From positions 1-19,207 of the forward strand of contig JBGCFB010000187.1 of the NCBI GenBank assembly GCA_045106685.1: a stretch of DNA of 19,207 bases. Direction: 5' to 3'. This document shows, in pieces, positions 15,363 through 19,207 of the stretch. The notes beneath the pieces were generated by a model that saw only the letters and a program-made list of their open reading frames with translations, had not been told where the DNA came from and did no database searches. The DNA is from JAUIGE01 sp045106685 (GTDB taxonomy: Bacteria > Bacteroidota > Bacteroidia > J057). Positions within the stretch are counted from its first letter, which is position 1. Every line of letters begins with the position of its first letter. The translations under genes and the position numbers were made by a program.

Positions 15363-15488
15363 TTGAAATTTGGGAGAAGGAAACGATAACAAAGATCATT
15401 AGAAGATGCTTATTTAAAATAATTTTAATCATTGTGTTACTTTTTTGGACTTTGTTCCGTTAAAGTATCCGAAAACACCAACCTACCC

Positions 15489-16064
15489 ATGATCCGCACC
15501 TTTCTTATATGTCTTAGCTTAGCGACCATTTTGGTAGCTGCCTGCCAGAAAAATGAGCAGAAGCAAGAGGTGTTGGATATTCCTGACCAAATCGTCCTTG
15601 GCTTCGAAGAAGTCGACCTTACACAAGTAAAAGATGGTGGCAAAAAGCTCATGCTGAGCGTTTCATCTGGCCCCGAAGTCTTTGTGGACAATTATCTTAT
15701 AGAAAACCTCGCTTTCGATAGCCGCTATAATAGCCTTACGCTCGGAAGCATCACACTAAGTCCAGATACTGGCGGTACGCTTGCCGGGCTCGATAGTGTT
15801 GAAATCAATATCCGCCCGACGAATCGGGACGATTACCTTCCGCTGGCCTATTTAGCCAATCCTGTTGATAGCGCAAATGCAGGCGGACCAATTAGCCTTC
15901 AGGGTTTTGAGGTTGCCGATTTCGTGTCCGCATTTCCCAACGGATTATTCGGAGAGCTTCGAGTTGAGCTTTTCTTTAGTGACGCCACTGACATCAGTCT
16001 TCCCAAAGACATGAGCCTTGAGATGCTCTGGAAACTTGATCTTTCTTACAAAACACCTAAGTAA
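15489..16064 (+). CDS. hypothetical outer-membrane lipoprotein
   Basis: The 191-residue protein starts with a type II signal peptide, MIRTFLICLSLATILVAAC, with lipobox VAAC and the lipidated Cys at residue 19, followed by the polar linker QKNEQKQE. The mature part is acidic and rich in beta-forming sequence (SVSSGPEVFVDNYLIENLAF, later LGSITLSPDTGG and FGELRVELFFSDATDISLP), resembling a beta-sandwich. I do not recognise a family and see no catalytic motif. The open frame extends upstream to a TTG at 15432, but the ATG at 15489 places the signal peptide correctly. It is divergent from HPPD and followed by the hairpin-rich gap, so it is probably a single-gene unit. Whether it shares regulation with the catabolic genes is unknown. 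Confidence 0.75.
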   Translation: MIRTFLICLSLATILVAACQKNEQKQEVLDIPDQIVLGFEEVDLTQVKDGGKKLMLSVSSGPEVFVDNYLIENLAFDSRYNSLTLGSITLSPDTGGTLAGLDSVEINIRPTNRDDYLPLAYLANPVDSANAGGPISLQGFEVADFVSAFPNGLFGELRVELFFSDATDISLPKDMSLEMLWKLDLSYKTPK

Positions 16065-16205
16065 AACTCGAAAGATAACTTCAGCATTTTGCTTGATCTT
16101 TTGTCTTCATACTGCGTCGAAAAAGTATCGAATAGCACGCTATTCTCAAATTTTTCTCCTTGAGGTTGTCTAACGAATTCGCATAAGCCAATTTTTTAGA
16201 AAATT

Positions 16206-16303
16206 TGTCATTTCGACTCGCGTAGCTGAGGAGAAATCTTGACTTTATCGACCAATTAGCTAAAAGTCAAGATGTCTCGCCAGCTCCGCGGCTGCTTATG
16301 ACA
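16206..16303. repeat. long imperfect palindrome, REP-like
   Basis: The arms 16206-16246 and 16263-16303 begin TGTCAT and end ATGACA. The inner parts ATCTTGACTTT and AAAGTCAAGAT (16263-16273) pair perfectly, and GCGTAGCTGAGGAGA pairs with the TCTCGCCAGCTCCGC side with a few mismatches. Sequences of the GTCATTTCGAC...GAGGAGAAATCTTGAC type are, as I recall, common intergenic repeats in Bacteroidota. Copy number here is unknown. Confidence 0.7.
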
Positions 16304-16360
16304 AGTTTTGTATTTTGTTGATTATCAGCTAAGTAAAAGTGTTTCCAATTCTTAAAACTT

Positions 16361-16545
16361 GCTACCAAAGGTAGCAGCGCTTCAGAGTTTCAAGGAAGCG
16401 CCAGGTTGGTAGAACTCGAACACACCTGTGTTTTAGCTCCAGAGGAGCGGCACTAAATGGGCCGCTCCTCTGGAGCTAAACATGGAGGGGCCATGATGAT
16501 CTACCAACCTGAAGCTCCTCTGGAGCTTTTCCGCCAAGGCGGAAA
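16361..16545. repeat. cluster of consecutive hairpins sharing an AGCTCC-N3-GGAGCT core
   Basis: In order: GCTACC/GGTAGC (16361-16375); GCGCTTC/GAAGCGC (16377-16401); CAGGTTGGTAGA (16402-16413) paired with TCTACCAACCTG (16500-16511), which encloses the large stem at 16432-16480; AGCTCCTCTGGAGCT (16513-16527); and TTTCCGCC/GGCGGAAA with an AA loop (16528-16545). The AGCTCC/GGAGC core occurs three times in both orientations. This is the architecture of REP/BIME clusters. Confidence 0.75.
16432..16480. repeat. perfect 20-base-pair stem-loop
   Basis: TTTAGCTCCAGAGGAGCGGC (16432-16451) is followed by a 9-base loop (ACTAAATGG) and its exact reverse complement (16461-16480). It is the longest perfect hairpin in the window. 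No U run follows, so it is not a simple terminator. Confidence 0.95.
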
Positions 16546-16710
16546 CAATAGAAAGAACGTATTTGTCATCAAAATACCTATTGGAGGCATCGCCTGTATT
16601 AACACTCGACATGACAATCCTTTTGGGATTCGTTAGACAACTTCCTTGTCTGAAACCCAAATCTCTACGCATTATGACCACTTTATTTTTTTCGTTTTAC
16701 TATGTAAAGA

Positions 16711-16740
16711 TTGAAGCATAGATGTTTTGCCCTATATTTA
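16711..16740 (+). promoter_or_regulatory. promoter for the membrane-protein/helicase pair
   Basis: TTG at 16711-16713, 19 bases, then TATATTTA at 16733-16740, seven of eight positions consistent with TAnnTTTG. The ATG at 16757 follows after 16 bases, so the 5' leader would be very short. Confidence 0.5.
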
Positions 16741-16756
16741 AGGCAAAAATCTATCA

Positions 16757-17032
16757 ATGCGTGTCCTCCTCAACGACTGGAAACTACTCGTCCTCTTTTG
16801 CGCCACCCTTGGATTGGCTCCATTTGTCCCTGAGCCTCACCTTTTTGGAAAAATTCGCTGGATTCTTGGCGGAGCTAAAGGGATGGAATTGATTGATTGG
16901 GGAGACTTCCTTATGCATGCGCTACCCTTTGTATTGCTCTTGCGCTATATCATTGCCCAGCTTATTCGCATGAATAAAGCTCGCGGTGCTTCCAAAAAAT
17001 ATACAGACCGTCGCGATAGCGAAGCATCCTAA
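16757..17032 (+). CDS. conserved small membrane protein (91 residues)
   Basis: The protein has a hydrophobic N-terminal segment (about 9-24, LLVLFCATLGLAPFVP), a middle stretch with PEPHLFGKIRWILGGAKGM (25-43) and LIDWGDFLMHALP (45-57), a second helix (about 55-70) and a basic C-terminus (KARGASKKYTDRRDSEAS). I recall unnamed Bacteroidota proteins with the same LGLAPFxPEPHxxGKxxW...GGxxGMxxxDWxD pattern, often beside this type of helicase gene, but no function. It precedes the helicase by 12 bases in the same reading frame and has a plausible promoter, so the two form an operon. No catalytic residues are evident. Confidence 0.75.
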   Translation: MRVLLNDWKLLVLFCATLGLAPFVPEPHLFGKIRWILGGAKGMELIDWGDFLMHALPFVLLLRYIIAQLIRMNKARGASKKYTDRRDSEAS

Positions 17033-17044
17033 ACTATCACTGCG

Positions 17045-19207
17045 TTGAATCCAGGATCACTCATTATTTACAGAGCTTCGGCGGGAGCAGGAAAAACCTT
17101 TACACTGGTAAAGGAATACCTGAAAATTGTACTGGTGAATCCGTACGATTACAGGCATGTTCTGGCAATCACTTTTACAAATAAAGCTACCGAGGAAATG
17201 AAGTCCCGAATCATGGGGACACTTTCTGAAATGGCGACTTCGAGTCCGGCTGCGATTCAGGCGATGCCGATGTACGCCGATATCAAGGCCCATTTGCTCA
17301 AAAACGAAAAGAGCGACCCCGAAACGGTGATCAAGCACGCACGCAAAACGCTGCACCTTATACTAGCGGATTACTCCAGTTTTTCGGTGAGTACGATTGA
17401 GTCCTTTTTTCAAAAAATCATTCGTGCATTCTCTCGTGAGCTGAATGTTCCGCTTGGCTATGAGATCGATATGCGCCAGAAGGTTATTCTGGAAGAAGTG
17501 ATGCAAAGCACGCTGCGCGACGCTGGAAAAAAGGAAGACGTAACCCGTTTACTATCGCAGTTTTTGCAACGAAATCTTGAGCAGGAAAAAGGCTGGAGAA
17601 TCGAAGGCGGCATCCGAAAACTAGGCAACCAGCTATTTAAGGAGCATTTTCAGGAAACACTGGTTTCAGACACTGAAGACTTTTCGGTCAGGCAACAGCA
17701 CTTGCTTGACCTGGAAAAATCCCTGCATGGCTTTGTCGCGAAGTTTCATAATACGCTGGCAAGTATGGCCTCCGAGGCGATTGAGCGACTTGATGCAAGT
17801 CCATATCAGTTGGCTGATTTTTATCAAAGTAGCCGAGGGCCAGTTGCCTGGATGAAGAAGGTCGCCCAGAAGATCATTGACACACCCAATTCATATGTAA
17901 GCAAAATCGTCAATGGTGATGCGGCCTGGGTTTCCAAAAGCAAACTTAAGCAAGCCCGCTTTCAAGGCGCACTGGCTTTTGCGGAGGACTATCTTGATGA
18001 CACACTAAGGAGTCTTCATGATTATTGGGAGAAAGAAAAGAAGGGGTACAATACTGCGCGCATCGTCCTCAGGCATATGCATGAATTTGCGTTGATGTTT
18101 GATTTACAAAAGCGCCTTGCTGACTATCGTACTGAAAAAGGCAGGCTTATTATTTCAGATACAAACCTTTTATTAAAGCAAGTAATCGGCGATCAGGAAA
18201 CCCCTTTTGTATATGAAAAAGTAGGAAATCGCTATCACTATTTTCTGATAGATGAGTTCCAGGATACATCGGATATGCAGTGGGCAAATTTGTACCCACT
18301 GATTGTAAATGTGCTGGCGCAAGGTAACCATAGCTTGTTGGTGGGAGATGTAAAGCAGTCTATTTTTCGCTGGCGAAATGGAAACCCTGAACTACTCATG
18401 TTTCAGGCTCAAAGCAATATCGAACAATCCGGCGCGCAGGTGAAAAGTGAGTTCTTGCAATCAAACTGGCGAACTGCGCCGCGCATCGTCGACTTTAACA
18501 ATCGCTTTTTTCCATTGCTTGCTGACGCTTTTGCCAAAGAACATAATGAAGTCGGAGAGCTGTATTTAAAAACGGCTTACGATGATGTGGCCCAGACGCC
18601 AAAGCGTGAAGAAACCGAAGGCTACGTCTCTGTTGAGAGTTTTGCCAAAGTCGTCAATAAAGAAAAACTAAACTGGGAGGAAGCCGCCCTTGACCGTACC
18701 CTGGAAATCATCAAAGAGGCTGAAGCTCAGGGCTTTAAGCATGCCGATATCGCGATGTTGGTGCGAGAAAATAAGCACGCTGCTATGCTTGCGATGTTTC
18801 TCCAAAGTCACGGTTATAAGGTCGCATCACCGGATGCCTTGGTGATCAGCAAGGATGCCCAGGTGCAGTTTTTAGTTAATGTTTTACGTTGGTTAAATGA
18901 GCCGAGCGAAAGCATTAACACCGCCTCACTGGCGTATGCCTATCAAAATATAGCTGAAGGCGAGGCCTCCGAGCACGAAGTATTTTCACTTGGCGAAGAT
19001 GCTATTCCTGATGCGATCAAAGTCCATGCAGACCGATTGAGAAGACTGGCATTGCTGCCTTGCCTAGAACGCATATGCCTGCTTTTTCCTCAATTCGAAC
19101 AACCCAATGCTTTTGTGTCTGCCTTGCTTGAACAAGCACTTGGCTTTAGCGGAAATTCGGATTCGAGTTTGGCGGGCTTTCTGCAATTTTGGGACGAAGA
19201 AGGCTCC
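17045..19207 (+). CDS. UvrD/RecB-like (AddA-type) helicase, cut by window end
   Basis: There are 721 codons in the window and the 3' end is missing. Superfamily 1A helicase motifs are clear: Walker A RASAGAGKTFTLV (residues 10-22, Lys 17), TFTNKATEEMK (motif Ia, about 46-56), Walker B LIDEFQDT (DEFQDT at 403-408), VGDVKQSIFRWRNG (433-446, motif III) and SNWRTAP (motif IV). The wide gap between Walker A and B holds the 1B region, as in RecB/AddA. It would unwind DNA ends during recombinational repair, usually with a PD-(D/E)XK nuclease partner that should follow downstream. The start is TTG at 17045: the frame is closed by the TAA at 17030-17032, and the first ATG comes after Walker A. The preceding 91-residue gene is in the same frame, 12 bases away. 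Confidence 0.93.
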   Translation, partial: MNPGSLIIYRASAGAGKTFTLVKEYLKIVLVNPYDYRHVLAITFTNKATEEMKSRIMGTLSEMATSSPAAIQAMPMYADIKAHLLKNEKSDPETVIKHARKTLHLILADYSSFSVSTIESFFQKIIRAFSRELNVPLGYEIDMRQKVILEEVMQSTLRDAGKKEDVTRLLSQFLQRNLEQEKGWRIEGGIRKLGNQLFKEHFQETLVSDTEDFSVRQQHLLDLEKSLHGFVAKFHNTLASMASEAIERLDASPYQLADFYQSSRGPVAWMKKVAQKIIDTPNSYVSKIVNGDAAWVSKSKLKQARFQGALAFAEDYLDDTLRSLHDYWEKEKKGYNTARIVLRHMHEFALMFDLQKRLADYRTEKGRLIISDTNLLLKQVIGDQETPFVYEKVGNRYHYFLIDEFQDTSDMQWANLYPLIVNVLAQGNHSLLVGDVKQSIFRWRNGNPELLMFQAQSNIEQSGAQVKSEFLQSNWRTAPRIVDFNNRFFPLLADAFAKEHNEVGELYLKTAYDDVAQTPKREETEGYVSVESFAKVVNKEKLNWEEAALDRTLEIIKEAEAQGFKHADIAMLVRENKHAAMLAMFLQSHGYKVASPDALVISKDAQVQFLVNVLRWLNEPSESINTASLAYAYQNIAEGEASEHEVFSLGEDAIPDAIKVHADRLRRLALLPCLERICLLFPQFEQPNAFVSALLEQALGFSGNSDSSLAGFLQFWDEEGS

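Larger units (their letters stand above)
16165..16641. repeat. outer inverted repeat enclosing the hairpin cluster
   Basis: GTTGTCTAACGAATTC (16165-16180) and GGATTCGTTAGACAAC (16626-16641) are reverse complements at 15 of 16 positions, 445 bases apart. They bracket all the internal hairpins except the one at 16131, and could be the ends of a non-autonomous element or chance remnants. No flanking direct duplication is obvious. Confidence 0.5.
16065..16756. other. 692-base gene-free stretch dense in palindromes
   Basis: No convincing coding frame on either strand. It holds a GAATAGCACGCTATTC hairpin (16131-16146), an outer inverted repeat, a long REP-like hairpin, a cluster of shorter hairpins and, at its right end, a promoter for the membrane-protein/helicase pair. 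Confidence 0.8.

Noticed and set aside
15432..15488. Upstream TTG start for the lipoprotein
   Set aside because: It would bury the type II signal peptide inside the protein.
16433..16681. 82-codon minus-strand frame in the palindrome cluster
   Set aside because: Its C-terminal part is the 20-bp hairpin and the rest shows no protein-like pattern.
1..19207. tRNA, rRNA, integrase, transposase or phage genes
   Set aside because: I searched by eye for these and saw none; the window looks like ordinary chromosome apart from the repeats.

Overview
The window looks like chromosomal DNA from an aerobic member of the Bacteroidota. The evidence is a TonB-dependent receptor with an N-terminal carboxypeptidase-regulatory-like domain, a leucine-rich surface protein ending in a type A T9SS sorting domain, several TAnnTTTG-type -7 promoter elements, little sign of Shine-Dalgarno sequences, and an AddA/RecB-like UvrD helicase of the form common in this phylum. 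I cannot place it to genus.

Layout. Positions 1-95 (-) are the start of a uracil-DNA glycosylase-like gene. Position 280 starts a tiny Lys/Cys-rich protein. Positions 498-4636 (+) hold a glycosyltransferase, a four-helix membrane protein and a large DUF6311-like polytopic protein, probably a surface-glycan group. Positions 4748-5704 encode an isopenicillin-N-synthase-like 2OG/Fe(II) oxygenase with a good terminator. A secreted leucine-rich protein (5927-7570, +) converges on a TonB-dependent receptor (7575-10130, -) with only 4 bases between stop codons. Positions 10239-15310 (-) form a co-directional set, in transcription order: 4-hydroxyphenylpyruvate dioxygenase, 2-aminomuconate deaminase (RidA family), 4-oxalocrotonate decarboxylase-like enzyme, tryptophan 2,3-dioxygenase and a MATE transporter. 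A divergent lipoprotein (15489-16064) is followed by 692 bases without a gene but full of hairpins. A 91-residue membrane protein and a UvrD/RecB-type helicase, cut by the window end, close the region.

Functionally, the minus-strand set is aromatic amino acid breakdown. HPPD opens tyrosine catabolism. TDO opens the kynurenine route. The deaminase and decarboxylase act in the lower 3-hydroxyanthranilate/2-aminomuconate branch, which leads to central metabolism rather than to NAD. The middle kynurenine enzymes are not in the window.

The most unusual signal is between the genes. Almost every gap from 10131 to 14218 is filled by an inverted repeat built of short, self-similar words. The words differ from gap to gap but the architecture is the same, with arms that often abut a stop or start codon. 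Related features are a 9-copy CTGAAAC array at 1834-1896 and a cluster of nested REP-like palindromes at 16165-16641. Two genes beside such repeats (1898 and the MATE gene) lack an ATG where one is needed.
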